DNA of 64,000 bases from [Clostridium] aerotolerans DSM 5434 (GCF_000687555.1 NZ_JHWJ01000004.1:62001-126000); one strand, 5' to 3'; numbered from the stretch's first letter, positions 50,482 through 59,380 are shown. The notes: generated from the sequence alone by a model not told the origin. Made by a program: numbers and translations.

Positions 50482-50943
50482 TTATGGGCAGCCGCTCACA
50501 GCGTGTCTGGCTACGGCAATATCCTGCTCTGTTGTGCCACCTGACACACCTAGTCCGCCAAGGAAGCGGCCGCCACTGGTCAAGGGGACGCCGCCTCCAA
50601 AGACGCAGAATTTTCCGGGGTGTGTCTGCTGGAGACCGTAAAGAGGCTGTCCCGGAAGAACGGTCTTGCCCGCTTCTTCGGTGGAGATGCGCAGGGCAGC
50701 CGCAGTATATGCTTTTGCATGGGAAACCGATATTGCGGCAAGGAGGGAATTGTCCATACGGTGCATGGCGACCATGTTTCCTCCGTCATCCACCACGGTA
50801 AAGACCATGGGAACGTGAAGTGACCTGGCCATCTCTTCCCCTCGCTTCATAATACTTAAAGCCTCTTCTAAAGTCATGCGCTCACTTTTTAAGGCTTCAA
50901 TGACAGCCGCTGCAATTTCTCCCGCCATTTGGGAATCACTCAC
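50482..50943 (-). CDS. GlcG/HbpS-family (PduO C-terminal-like) protein
   Basis: This 153-residue DUF336 protein resembles the C-terminal domain of PduO, GlcG and heme-binding HbpS: TLEEALSIMKRGEEMA, VFTVVDDGGNMVAMHRMD, SHAKAYTAAAL, VFGGGVPL and GGLGVSGGT. GTG at 50943 has AAGGAGG seven bases before it. It lies divergent to the microcompartment operon, where PduO-C-like proteins are often found; role there is unproven. Flavin or heme binding is possible. Confidence 0.82.
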   Translation of the reverse strand: MSDSQMAGEIAAAVIEALKSERMTLEEALSIMKRGEEMARSLHVPMVFTVVDDGGNMVAMHRMDNSLLAAISVSHAKAYTAAALRISTEEAGKTVLPGQPLYGLQQTHPGKFCVFGGGVPLTSGGRFLGGLGVSGGTTEQDIAVARHAVSGCP

Positions 50944-51125
50944 AAGAATACCTCCTTATAGGGACTTTCATGGACTTAACATCATTATATAGGGGAAGTC
51001 TTTTGCTTTCAATTACAGTACAATCCGAAAAAAGGGACAATCCAATACAGATGATGTAAAAAGCGGAGGTTTCAAAAATACATGAAATCAGTCTGTAGAT
51101 TACTGGAATCTCAGGTCTCATTTTC

Positions 51126-51286
51126 AGGGTGTGTCTGAAAGTTCATTGCCCCAATCTGCACGTCCCACTTCGCAGTGTATTTACTCCAAATTCAGTTGGC
51201 GCGGCCCGCTACGCCGCCTTCATCTGTAACAAATCTCTCACAAAGTGTAACGCCACCTTGAAACAATCAGTTTTAGACACCTCCTG
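51126..51286. repeat. Candidate degenerate MITE-like or IS remnant upstream of the microcompartment operon
   Basis: The stretch begins with AGGGTGTGTCTGAAAG and ends with the imperfect inverse TTTTAGACACCTCC. It has no open frame of useful length on either strand and is richer in GC inside (GGCGCGGCCCGC) than its surroundings. The same GGGTGTGTCTG word recurs at 55774, in the microcompartment operon. The rest of the 553-base gap 50944-51496 is AT-rich with only weak promoter-like words (TTGTAC/AATATT near 51390) and the ribosome site AGAAGGAGG before the dehydratase. Confidence 0.4.
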
Positions 51287-51496
51287 GTAAGATGAAGCAT
51301 AGGAGACAAAAGGTTCTGGGCACCTTAAGCCTTGATCTGAGAGGGGTTAAAAAGCCTGGATATCAGGTCAGGATAGAAGAAGTCTGGATTGTACAATTTT
51401 TATGTTTTAATAATATTTCATTGTTTTCGCCTGGATGAGATATGATGTGGACAGAGGAATCAGCCAAAAACTTGTTATGTAGAAGGAGGATATTTT

Positions 51497-54019
51497 ATGC
51501 TTGCAAAAGGGTTTACAGAGCCAACGGAGCGTATAAAAAAACTGAAAAGAGCTATTGTGGATGCAATTCCATATGTTGAATCAGAACGAGCTGTTTTAGT
51601 AACAGAGTCTTATAAAGAGACGGAAGGGCTGTCTCCGATTATGAGGAGAGCAAGGGCAGCGGAGAAGATTTTTAGAAGTCTTCCAATCACCATTCATGAC
51701 AATGAACTGATTGTAGGTGCAGTTACAAAGAATCTTCGCTCCACCGAAATCTGCCCTGAATTTTCCTATGATTGGGTTGAGAAAGAATTTGATACCATGG
51801 CAACCAGAATCGCGGACCCATTCCAGATTCCAAAGGAGACTGCAGCAGAGTTAAAGGAAGCATTTAAGTACTGGGATGGAAAGACTACCAGTGCCTTGGC
51901 AGATTCCTATATGTCTCAGGAGACAAAAGACTGCATCAGCAATGGTGTATTTACTGTAGGAAATTATTTCTATGGCGGCGTAGGACACGTATGCGTGGAT
52001 TATGGCAAAGTATTAAAAATTGGATTTACCGGCATTATCCGTCAGGTCATGGAAGCAATGGCAAAGCTTGATACCAGTGATCCTGATTATATTAAGAAGA
52101 AAAATTTCTATGAAGCTCTTATCATTACATATACGGCAGCCACTCAGTTCGCACATCGTTATGCAGAAAAAGCAAGAGAGATGGCAGCGGTTTGTCTCGA
52201 TGCAGCAAGAAAAGCAGAACTGCTTCAGATTGCAGCAAACTGTGACAAGGTTCCGGAACATGGTGCGACTAACTTTTATGAGGCATGCCAGTCCTTCTGG
52301 TTTGTACAGATTCTGCTTCAGATTGAAGCCAATGGACATTCCATCTCACCAGGACGTTTTGATCAGTACATGAATCCCTATCTTGCCATGGATAAAGGCA
52401 TTTCCCATGAGCTTGCACAGGAATTGGTGGACTGTGTATGGGTCAAGTTAAATGATATCAATAAGACCAGAGATGAAGTTTCTGCCCAGGCATTTGCTGG
52501 ATACGCGGTATTCCAGAACTTAATTGTTGGCGGTCAGACAGAAGACGGACTGGATGCAACCAATGAAATGTCTTATATGTGTATGGAAGCAGTTGCACAT
52601 GTAAAACTCCCTGCACCATCATTCTCCATTCGTGTGCATCAGAACACACCGGACGAATTCCTTTACCGTGCTTGTGAGCTTACCCGTTTAGGCCTTGGTG
52701 TTCCTGCTATGTATAACGACGAAGTAATTATTCCTGCCCTTTGCAACAGAGGCGTATCCTTAGCAGATGCAAGAAATTACTGTATCATCGGTTGTGTGGA
52801 GCCACAGTGCCCTCATAAAACAGAAGGATGGCACGATGCTGCATTCTTTAATATTGCAAAGGTCCTTGAAATTACTCTGAATAACGGAAAAGTTGGGGAT
52901 AAGCAGTTAGGTCCTGTAACAGGAGATATTACCTCCTTCACCAATTTAGAGCAGCTTTTGGAGGCCTACAAAAAGCAGATGGAGTATTTTGTTTACCATC
53001 TTGCAGAGGCAGATAACTGTGTGGATTATGCCCATGCAGAACGTGCACCTCTTCCATTCTTATCTGCTTTGGTAGATGACTGTATCGGTCGTGGTAAGAG
53101 TGTTCAGGAAGGCGGAGCAATCTATAACTTTACCGGACCTCAGGCGTTTGGAGTTGCTGATGCAGGAGATTCCCTTTGTGCCATCAAGAAGCACGTGTTT
53201 GAAAATAAAGAGATTACCATGGAGCAGTTAAAAGAAGCTCTTGATCATAACTTTGGCAACTGCTGTGACAATACTTGTTCTGCAACAGAAGTCACGGATG
53301 AAGACAGAATTTATGAAGCAGTAAAGAGAATTTTAAGCAATAACGGTTCCATCAATCTTGCTGATTTACAGGCACAGTTGAGCAAGCCTCAAAAAGAAGT
53401 TTCAGGCAGCAAAGAGGACTATGCGCAGATTAAGAGAATTCTTGAGAATACGCCATGGTTTGGTAATGATGAAGACGAAGTGGATATGATCGCAAGACGC
53501 TGCGGACAGATTTATTCTTATGAAGTTGAGAAATACAAAAACCCAAGAGGTGGTCAGTTCCAGGCAGGATGCTATCCCGTATCCGCCAACGTATTGTTTG
53601 GTAAGGATGTAGGAGCCCTTCCTGACGGTAGACTGGCTAAGACACCTCTTGCAGACGGCGTATCCCCAAGACAGGGAAAGGATACCAATGGTCCCACTGC
53701 GGCAGCCATGTCTGTTGCTAAACTGGATCACGCAAACTATTCAAACGGAACCTTATATAACCAGAAATTCCTTCCATCAGCCCTTGCTGGAGATGAGGGT
53801 TTAAAGCATTTTGCTTCCATTGTACGCTCTTACTTTGATCACAAGGGAATGCATGTACAGTTTAACGTAATCGACCGTGATACTCTTCTTGCGGCTCAGA
53901 AGGACCCGGATCAGTATAAGGATCTTGTAGTCCGAGTCGCTGGCTACAGTGCGCAGTTTACCGTGCTCGCAAAAGAAGTTCAGGATGACATTATAAGCCG
54001 TACCGAGCAGACGTTATAA
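51497..54019 (+). CDS. Glycyl radical diol dehydratase (B12-independent propanediol/glycerol dehydratase)
   Basis: This 840-residue glycyl radical enzyme has the thiyl Cys433 in GCVEPQ, Glu435, Asp447 (GWHD), His164 and His281-Ser282 (GHSISPGRF). These are the same residues and numbers as in Clostridium butyricum glycerol dehydratase. The radical Gly816 lies in VRVAGYSAQF. The Asp at +14 from the Cys argues against choline lyase (CutC). An insertion of about 50 residues relative to glycerol dehydratase lies between Cys433 and Gly816 (near 590-645), as in Roseburia-type propanediol dehydratase. The substrate is inferred as 1,2-propanediol, with glycerol possible. It should act inside the shell, though no N-terminal targeting helix is obvious. 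Confidence 0.9.
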   Translation: MLAKGFTEPTERIKKLKRAIVDAIPYVESERAVLVTESYKETEGLSPIMRRARAAEKIFRSLPITIHDNELIVGAVTKNLRSTEICPEFSYDWVEKEFDTMATRIADPFQIPKETAAELKEAFKYWDGKTTSALADSYMSQETKDCISNGVFTVGNYFYGGVGHVCVDYGKVLKIGFTGIIRQVMEAMAKLDTSDPDYIKKKNFYEALIITYTAATQFAHRYAEKAREMAAVCLDAARKAELLQIAANCDKVPEHGATNFYEACQSFWFVQILLQIEANGHSISPGRFDQYMNPYLAMDKGISHELAQELVDCVWVKLNDINKTRDEVSAQAFAGYAVFQNLIVGGQTEDGLDATNEMSYMCMEAVAHVKLPAPSFSIRVHQNTPDEFLYRACELTRLGLGVPAMYNDEVIIPALCNRGVSLADARNYCIIGCVEPQCPHKTEGWHDAAFFNIAKVLEITLNNGKVGDKQLGPVTGDITSFTNLEQLLEAYKKQMEYFVYHLAEADNCVDYAHAERAPLPFLSALVDDCIGRGKSVQEGGAIYNFTGPQAFGVADAGDSLCAIKKHVFENKEITMEQLKEALDHNFGNCCDNTCSATEVTDEDRIYEAVKRILSNNGSINLADLQAQLSKPQKEVSGSKEDYAQIKRILENTPWFGNDEDEVDMIARRCGQIYSYEVEKYKNPRGGQFQAGCYPVSANVLFGKDVGALPDGRLAKTPLADGVSPRQGKDTNGPTAAAMSVAKLDHANYSNGTLYNQKFLPSALAGDEGLKHFASIVRSYFDHKGMHVQFNVIDRDTLLAAQKDPDQYKDLVVRVAGYSAQFTVLAKEVQDDIISRTEQTL

Positions 54020-54052
54020 AGGGTTCCGGCATAGAAAAAGAAGGGAGTCGGC

Positions 54053-54970
54053 ATGGAGTCAATTAATTATAATCTGACGGGAACCGTATTTGATATCCAG
54101 CGGTTTTCCCTCCACGATGGTCCGGGAATCCGTACAATCGTATTTTTAAAGGGTTGTCCCCTCTCCTGCCAGTGGTGCAGTAATCCGGAATCCCAGAGTA
54201 TAAAGCCGGTCATGATGTATAAAAAAGATGAGTGCATTCATTGCGGACGCTGTATCAGCGTGTGTAAAGTGGGAGCCATCAACCCGGAAAATGAAAGCTG
54301 GATCGACAGAAACACATGCACCAGCTGTGGAGAGTGTACCAATGCATGTCCGGCAGGAGCCCTTGTTTCAAAAGGAAAGACCATGTCCGTTCAGCAGGTG
54401 ATACGGGAATTAAAAAAAGATGCCACTACTTACCGCCGTTCCGGAGGGGGAGTCACCCTCTCTGGCGGTGAACCGCTGGTGCAGTACGAATTTGCAGCAG
54501 AGATTTTAAAGGCCAGTAAGGGGCAGGGCTGGAACACTGCCATGGAAACCACCGGAATCGGAACGGAGGAAGCGGTAGAACAGGTTATCCCATATGTAGA
54601 TACGGTTCTTTTGGATATCAAGCATATGGACCCGGAACAGCATAAGCGGTATACGGGAGCAGGCAATGAAGTGGTGTTAAAAAATGCTCCCCATATTACC
54701 CAGATATCAGATACGGTAATCCGGGTTCCTGTGATTCCAGGTTTTAATGATTCCCCGGAAGCAATTGGTGAAATTGCAGCATATGCAAAAACCCTGACAG
54801 GTATCAGAACCATACACCTTCTTCCCTACCATTCCTTTGGAGAGAACAAATATGAACTGTTAGGGAAGAAGTACGAACTGGAACATGTAAAGCCACTGAA
54901 TCCGGAAGATCTTACAGAGTGCAAGGAAGTTGTGGAAAAGTACGGTTTTCGGTGCGTAATTGGTGGATAA
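54053..54970 (+). CDS. Glycyl radical enzyme activating enzyme (radical SAM)
   Basis: The 305-residue activase has the radical-SAM motif CPLSCQWC (near residue 35), an inserted two-cluster ferredoxin domain (CIHCGRCISVCKVGAI and CTSCGECTNACPAGAL) and the SAM-binding LSGGEPL. It cleaves S-adenosylmethionine to make the radical on Gly816 of the dehydratase, encoded 33 bases upstream. It uses one SAM per activation, which may explain the metK gene in this operon. Start: ATG after AAGGGAG. Confidence 0.93.
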   Translation: MESINYNLTGTVFDIQRFSLHDGPGIRTIVFLKGCPLSCQWCSNPESQSIKPVMMYKKDECIHCGRCISVCKVGAINPENESWIDRNTCTSCGECTNACPAGALVSKGKTMSVQQVIRELKKDATTYRRSGGGVTLSGGEPLVQYEFAAEILKASKGQGWNTAMETTGIGTEEAVEQVIPYVDTVLLDIKHMDPEQHKRYTGAGNEVVLKNAPHITQISDTVIRVPVIPGFNDSPEAIGEIAAYAKTLTGIRTIHLLPYHSFGENKYELLGKKYELEHVKPLNPEDLTECKEVVEKYGFRCVIGG

Positions 54971-54996
54971 ATTCAAATTGAGAATGGAGGAAAAGA

Positions 54997-55770
54997 ATGG
55001 ATCAGCAGTTAATTGAAAAAGTAATGAAACAAGTATCTGATGAGCTTGGAATCAAGAAAGAAACAACACGTCCGGCAGCAAACGGAATCGGGATGACTGA
55101 ATTTGTGGGAACTGCCATTGGCGATACCATAGGACTTGTAATTGCCAGCGTTGACCCAATGCTTGCGGAGGCTATGAAATTAGGCAAGTACCGTTCGGTT
55201 GGTATTATTGGAGGCAGAGTCGGAGCGGGGCCCCAGATATGGGCTGTAGATGAAGCAGTAAAGGCAACCAATACAGAGATCATTTCTGTAGAGCTTCCAA
55301 GAGATACCAAAGGCGGAGCCGGACACGGAAGTTTAATCTACATCGGTGCAGAAGATGTATCCGATGCCAGAAGAGCAGTGGAAATCGCACTTCAGGTGCT
55401 GCCAAAGTACTTTGGAGATGTTTACTCCAATGATGCAGGACATCTGGAATTCCAGTATACGGCAAGAGCCAGCTACTGTCTGGAAAAGGCACTTGGAGCA
55501 CCAGTAGGCAAGGCATTTGGTATGACCTGTGCAGGTCCCGCAGCCATTGGTACTGTTTTGGCAGATATTGCAGTTAAAGCAGCCAATGTTGAAGTGGTAG
55601 GCTATAGCTCCCCGGCATCAGGAACCAGCTATTCCAACGAGGTGATCTTAACCTTTACCGGAGATTCCGGAGCAGTAAGGCAGGCCGTGCGGGCCGCCAT
55701 CGAAGCAGGCAAAAAAATGCTTGGAGCCTTGGGAGATGAACCAAAAACCTCTGAGACCCCTTACATTTAA
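54997..55770 (+). CDS. pduB: Trimeric microcompartment shell protein, PduB type (BMC-T)
   Basis: The 257-residue shell protein has two tandem BMC domains (about 45-140 and 150-250). An N-terminal stretch (IEKVMKQVSDELGIK) forms an amphipathic helix as in PduB. Motifs are FVGTAIGDTIGLVIASVD, GGRVGAGPQIWAVDEA and GTSYSNEVILTFTGDSGAVRQAV. It makes pseudohexameric shell tiles, with a possible pore at the three-fold axis. AATGGAGG precedes the ATG. Confidence 0.92.
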   Translation: MDQQLIEKVMKQVSDELGIKKETTRPAANGIGMTEFVGTAIGDTIGLVIASVDPMLAEAMKLGKYRSVGIIGGRVGAGPQIWAVDEAVKATNTEIISVELPRDTKGGAGHGSLIYIGAEDVSDARRAVEIALQVLPKYFGDVYSNDAGHLEFQYTARASYCLEKALGAPVGKAFGMTCAGPAAIGTVLADIAVKAANVEVVGYSSPASGTSYSNEVILTFTGDSGAVRQAVRAAIEAGKKMLGALGDEPKTSETPYI

Positions 55771-55829
55771 CTAGGGTGTGTCTGGAAACTAGGAACGAAA
55801 ACATTCAGGAATAATAAGGAGGCTTTACA

Positions 55830-56108
55830 ATGAGCGCAGATGCATTAGGTATGGTAGAGACAAAAGGCTTAATAGGAGCAATTGAAGCAGCTGATGCAAT
55901 GGTAAAATCAGCAAACGTAACATTAGTTGGATATGAAAAAATCGGTTCAGGACTTGTAACTGTTATGGTAAGAGGAGATGTTGGAGCCGTAAAGGCAGCA
56001 ACCGATGCAGGTGCTTCCGCAGCAGCATCCGTAGGCGAGCTAGTTTCTACTCATGTAATTCCTCGTCCTCATACTGATGTTGAAAAAGTTCTTCCAACTC
56101 TTCAGTAA
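55830..56108 (+). CDS. pduA: Hexameric microcompartment shell protein, PduA/PduJ type (BMC-H) 1
   Basis: This 92-residue BMC-H protein makes the shell sheets. It has [50 protein letters not shown] and the C-terminal [14 protein letters not shown]. The pore loop KIGSG lies in the middle. It differs from the second BMC-H protein of the locus (60604) by about one residue in five, a close paralogue. AATAAGGAGG precedes the ATG. Confidence 0.95.
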   Translation: MSADALGMVETKGLIGAIEAADAMVKSANVTLVGYEKIGSGLVTVMVRGDVGAVKAATDAGASAAASVGELVSTHVIPRPHTDVEKVLPTLQ

Positions 56109-56159
56109 ATATGGTTATGGGGCGATGATAGCCCCGTTACCAGAAATGAGGTGGATGAA

Positions 56160-56885
56160 TTGACGATTAGTGAAGAGCAGCTAAAGCAGCTGGTGCTAAA
56201 AATCTTAAAGAGACTGGAAGAAGAAGGAAAAAGAGAAAAGAAACTCTTGTATATGGTCTGTACCTCAGCCTGGGATGAAAGATATTACGAATTTTTAGAA
56301 GAAATACAGAAAACAGGTGAACACCGTGTCTGCCCTGTCATTCCCGATGAATGGCAGGCGGAGGGACGGGAGACCTGTTTTAGAAATTTTTCATCCTGTG
56401 AAGGAGTACGGTACTATTCCCAGGGAATTCCGACAGATTTAGAAGATTCAGTCACGGTTTTTCCGGTGGTTGCCACAGAGGTGGCGGTAAAGACCGCTCT
56501 GTGCATTCACGATACCTTTGAGACTACCTGGTTGGCAGCTTGTTTTCGGGCGGGAAGCCGGATCCTGTTTTTACAGTCTGGGCTCACTCCATTTTCCGGA
56601 AAGGAACAGCCAGCCTATCAGGAACAGATTTTATCTTATTACAGAAAGCTTTTGGAATATGGAATAGAAATCGGTTCCTGCAAAAGTCTTTGCCGGTCAG
56701 ATTCCGTTAAGAGTGTCGCCGCAAAGGAAAAGACCAGTGAATGTGCAATCCGTGGAAAAAGGCTCATAACGGCATCCAATGTAGAAGAGCATGCATCAGG
56801 TGGAGTACTTCTTTTAAATGAGGGGGATATCATTACAGATTTAGCAAAAGACAGGGCAAGGTTATTAAACATTGTCTTACAGTAA
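56160..56885 (+). CDS. Microcompartment-associated flavoprotein-like protein of unknown role
   Basis: The protein (241 residues from TTG 56160) begins with an amphipathic helix (ISEEQLKQLVLKILKRLEEE) that looks like an encapsulation peptide. A flavoprotein-like alpha/beta part follows (LLYMVCTSAWDERYYE, VFPVVATEVAVKTALCIHDT). The C-terminal KRLITASNVEEH, GVLLLNEGDIITDLAKDRARL resembles the motif at the end of similar proteins in glycyl-radical loci. The frame reaches a GTG at 56151 inside the AGGTGG site, so TTG at 56160 is preferred. Flavin binding and reaction are unproven. Confidence 0.65.
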   Translation: MTISEEQLKQLVLKILKRLEEEGKREKKLLYMVCTSAWDERYYEFLEEIQKTGEHRVCPVIPDEWQAEGRETCFRNFSSCEGVRYYSQGIPTDLEDSVTVFPVVATEVAVKTALCIHDTFETTWLAACFRAGSRILFLQSGLTPFSGKEQPAYQEQILSYYRKLLEYGIEIGSCKSLCRSDSVKSVAAKEKTSECAIRGKRLITASNVEEHASGGVLLLNEGDIITDLAKDRARLLNIVLQ

Positions 56886-56907
56886 ATATAAGTTGTGAGG
56901 TGATTCA

Positions 56908-57663
56908 ATGAAACAGGCATTAGGATTGGTTGAAATCCAGGGATTGTCAACGGCAGTACTGGTAGCTGATACCATGGTCAAAGCAGCCAATGTAACAATT
57001 CTGGAGATTGAAAACTCCAAAGGTCAAGGCTATATGACCGTTAAGGTTGCCGGAGATGTGGGAGCAGTCAATGCGGCTGTAAGCGCAGGAAAGCAGACAG
57101 GATTGGAAAACCAGAAGCTGGTGTCCTTTAAAGTCATTGCCCGGCCTGCAGATTCTGTGGAACAGATTTTTGGAGCTGCTAAGAATACAAAAACAGATGC
57201 GCCCATCCAGCCGTCCGATTCTGCCAAGGTGCAAACGCAGGCAGAAAAAGAAGATGGGACTGCAGGGGAAACAACCGTAAAAGAAGTCATAAAAGAGACG
57301 GTAAAACCAGAGGAAGAAAAGTCAGAAGTTAAACCAGAAGTTAAACCAGAGGTTGAATCAGAAGCAAAATCAGAAGCTAAACCAGAAGTTAGACCAGCCA
57401 TTAAACCAGAAATTAAACCAGAAGTTGAACCAGCCATTAAATCAGAAATTAAACCAGAAGTTAAACTAGTAGTTAAGCCAGAAGTTAAACTAGAAGAAAA
57501 ACCAGCATTAGTGGAACAGGCAGTAGAAGAAAAACCAGCACAGGAACCACAGACTGAATCACAGGTTGAATTACTGACTGAACCACAGGCGGGAACAGAA
57601 AAGGCTTCTTCTGTAAACCCCTCTGAAGCGAAAAAAACGGCGGGACATAAAAATAAAAAATAA
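56908..57663 (+). CDS. BMC-H shell protein with a long Lys/Pro/Glu/Val-rich C-terminal tail
   Basis: The first about 93 residues are a BMC-H domain (LGLVEIQGLSTAVLVADTM, ANVTILEIENSKGQGYMTVKVAGDVGAVNAA). The remaining about 158 residues are disordered, low-complexity and charged, with many EVKP/EIKP units and a basic end (KKTAGHKNKK). Single-domain BMC-H proteins normally end near residue 95-110. The tail could coat the outside of the shell, link cargo, or tether shells to other structures. The ATG at 56908 follows GTGAGGTG. Confidence 0.88.
   Translation: MKQALGLVEIQGLSTAVLVADTMVKAANVTILEIENSKGQGYMTVKVAGDVGAVNAAVSAGKQTGLENQKLVSFKVIARPADSVEQIFGAAKNTKTDAPIQPSDSAKVQTQAEKEDGTAGETTVKEVIKETVKPEEEKSEVKPEVKPEVESEAKSEAKPEVRPAIKPEIKPEVEPAIKSEIKPEVKLVVKPEVKLEEKPALVEQAVEEKPAQEPQTESQVELLTEPQAGTEKASSVNPSEAKKTAGHKNKK
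57322..57520 (+). repeat. Degenerate 12-base coding repeats (EVKP units) in the BMC-H tail
   Basis: Copies of GAAGTTAAACCA and close variants follow one another in frame, coding for EVKP, EIKP, EAKP and AIKP units. Copies differ at one to three bases. The region is a likely place for length change by slippage. Confidence 0.85.
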
Positions 57664-57733
57664 TCTCAGGATTTAGGCGGTACACATAAGTTCGTGGGGA
57701 ATTTCTGTGTCCGGGAAAGGAAAGGGAACGTAA

Positions 57734-57997
57734 GTGAGACTGGCAAAGATTACAGGTACTGTTGTAGCGACCAGGAAAGATGAGACCTTAACGGGCTACA
57801 AGCTGATGATCGTTCGCAGGATTGATTCCCAAGGCAATTTCATAGATTCTGAAGAAGTGGCAGTAGATTATGTAGGGGCAGGAGTGGGCGAAGTCGTTTT
57901 AATTGGCCAGGGCTCTTCTGTCCGCGTAGATAAGAAGAAGCGGGAAGCTGTGATTGACATGGCGATTATTGGAATCGTTGATACCGTGGTAGGTTAA
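57734..57997 (+). CDS. pduN: Pentameric microcompartment vertex protein (BMC-P, EutN/CcmL family)
   Basis: The 87-residue vertex protein has the family start LAKITGTVVATRKDETLTGYKLM and later VDYVGAGVGEVVLIGQGSSVR, with C-terminal AIIGIVD. Pentamers cap the corners of the shell. GTG at 57734 is the start, after AAAGGGAACG. Confidence 0.93.
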   Translation: MRLAKITGTVVATRKDETLTGYKLMIVRRIDSQGNFIDSEEVAVDYVGAGVGEVVLIGQGSSVRVDKKKREAVIDMAIIGIVDTVVG

Positions 57998-58042
57998 AAG
58001 GTTCACCTTATCAGCTTTAAAGGAAAGGAGGTAAGAATTCAT

Positions 58043-59356
58043 ATGATTAGCAGTATTTACTCCAGTGTAACGGCTGCCGTATCAGCAGCAAAGACCGCAT
58101 CAATAAGATATGCAGAGCTGACTTTAAATGAGCGGCGTGAAGTTGTAGAAGCAGTAAGAGCGGCACTTCGCCCCATGGCAGCAGAATTGGCGGCACTGAC
58201 TGTGGCAGAGACCTGTATGGGAAATGAGGCAGATAAGACGGAGAAAATTCGTCTTGCCATAGAAAAAACTCCAGGTGTGGAGGATCTTATTTCAGAAATC
58301 AACACAGGCGATCACGGCATGACTCTATATGAGCTTGCTCCCGTAGGCGTTGTGTGCGCGGTTTTGCCCTCCACCAGCCCTTGTGCGACCCTCATTAATA
58401 ATACCATTGGTATGCTTGCAGCAGGAAACAGCGTGATACATTGCCCTCATCCCAGAGCACTGCGGGTATCCCAGCTGGTGACGGCGGTGATTAGCAATGC
58501 TGTATTCACCACCTGTAATATTCCGGATATTGTGGTAACACTCCATGAAAGTCTTATGGGATATACAAAAGAGATTATGAGTCACCCGGATGTAGACCTG
58601 GTGGTGTGCACCGGATGTGCGGACTCTTTAAATCAGGCAATGGCTTCCGGTAAACGGGTGATTGCAGCAGGACCGGCAAACCCGGTCACCATTGTAGATG
58701 AGACGGCTGATATCAGGCAGGCAGCTTATGACATTGTCCGTGGTGCAGCCTTTGATCACAATTTAATGTGTACTTCCGAAAAGTGCATGATCGTGACAGA
58801 GCAGGCAGCTGACGCTTTTATTTATCAACTTTTAAAGAACGGGGTCTATTATGTAAAAAATGAGGAAGAAATTCAAAAGCTTCTTAAAGTTGCTGTAACA
58901 GAAGACTTAATGGTGAATAAAAAGCTGGAAGGAAAAAGTGCTGATAAGATACTTGCCAGCGCAGGAATCTCCTGTTCATCTCCTGTAAAGCTGATTGTGG
59001 CAGAAACGGATAAGACCCATCCCTTTGTGACTCTTGAACTTTTAATGCCCCTGGTTCCTCTGATTAAGGTTTCTGATTTTGATGAAGCATTAGAGACGGC
59101 TCTTGAAGTAGAGCAGGGACTGAAACACACAGCCACCATTCATTCCCAATGTATTGGACATTTAAGCCGTGCAGCAAAAAAGATGCAGACCTCTGTATTC
59201 GTAAAAAATGGCCCGTCTTTACTGGGAGTTGGATTTGATCTGGAAGGGCACGCCAGTTTTACGGTCGCTACGACAACCGGAGAGGGAACTGTCACTGCAA
59301 GGCATTTTACCCGTAGGAGAAGGTGTACGCTGACCGACGGCTTCGCCCTCCGTTAA
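58043..59356 (+). CDS. CoA-acylating aldehyde dehydrogenase 1, divergent and without targeting helix
   Basis: This 437-residue protein belongs to the CoA-acylating PduP/EutE family and ends like the second one of the locus (RCTLTDGFALR against KCVLADAFSIR). The catalytic Cys243 is kept in LMCTSEK. It lacks the first about 30 residues, where encapsulation helices sit. It also differs in key loops: TGCADSL replaces TGGPSIV, and GPANPV replaces GAGNPP. It may be an active enzyme of another specificity, a shell-docked partner or a non-catalytic subunit. AAAGGAGG precedes the ATG. Confidence 0.85.
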   Translation: MISSIYSSVTAAVSAAKTASIRYAELTLNERREVVEAVRAALRPMAAELAALTVAETCMGNEADKTEKIRLAIEKTPGVEDLISEINTGDHGMTLYELAPVGVVCAVLPSTSPCATLINNTIGMLAAGNSVIHCPHPRALRVSQLVTAVISNAVFTTCNIPDIVVTLHESLMGYTKEIMSHPDVDLVVCTGCADSLNQAMASGKRVIAAGPANPVTIVDETADIRQAAYDIVRGAAFDHNLMCTSEKCMIVTEQAADAFIYQLLKNGVYYVKNEEEIQKLLKVAVTEDLMVNKKLEGKSADKILASAGISCSSPVKLIVAETDKTHPFVTLELLMPLVPLIKVSDFDEALETALEVEQGLKHTATIHSQCIGHLSRAAKKMQTSVFVKNGPSLLGVGFDLEGHASFTVATTTGEGTVTARHFTRRRRCTLTDGFALR

Positions 59357-59380
59357 TCATTGAGAAAGCAGGTTGAAGGA

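Noticed and set aside
51126-51286. Transposase gene fragment
   Set aside because: No frame longer than about 25 codons and no transposase motif is found; only end-like repeats remain.
51497-54970. Choline trimethylamine-lyase (CutC/CutD) assignment
   Set aside because: The dehydratase keeps Asp447 and the His-Ser pair of diol dehydratases, and the rest of the locus is propanediol-like.
54997-55770. Two separate BMC-H genes instead of one BMC-T gene
   Set aside because: The frame is continuous, with PduB-like N-terminal helix and no internal ribosome site.
57322-57520. Repeat array that might suggest CRISPR
   Set aside because: The repeats are 12 bases, have no spacers and stay in frame with a shell protein gene.
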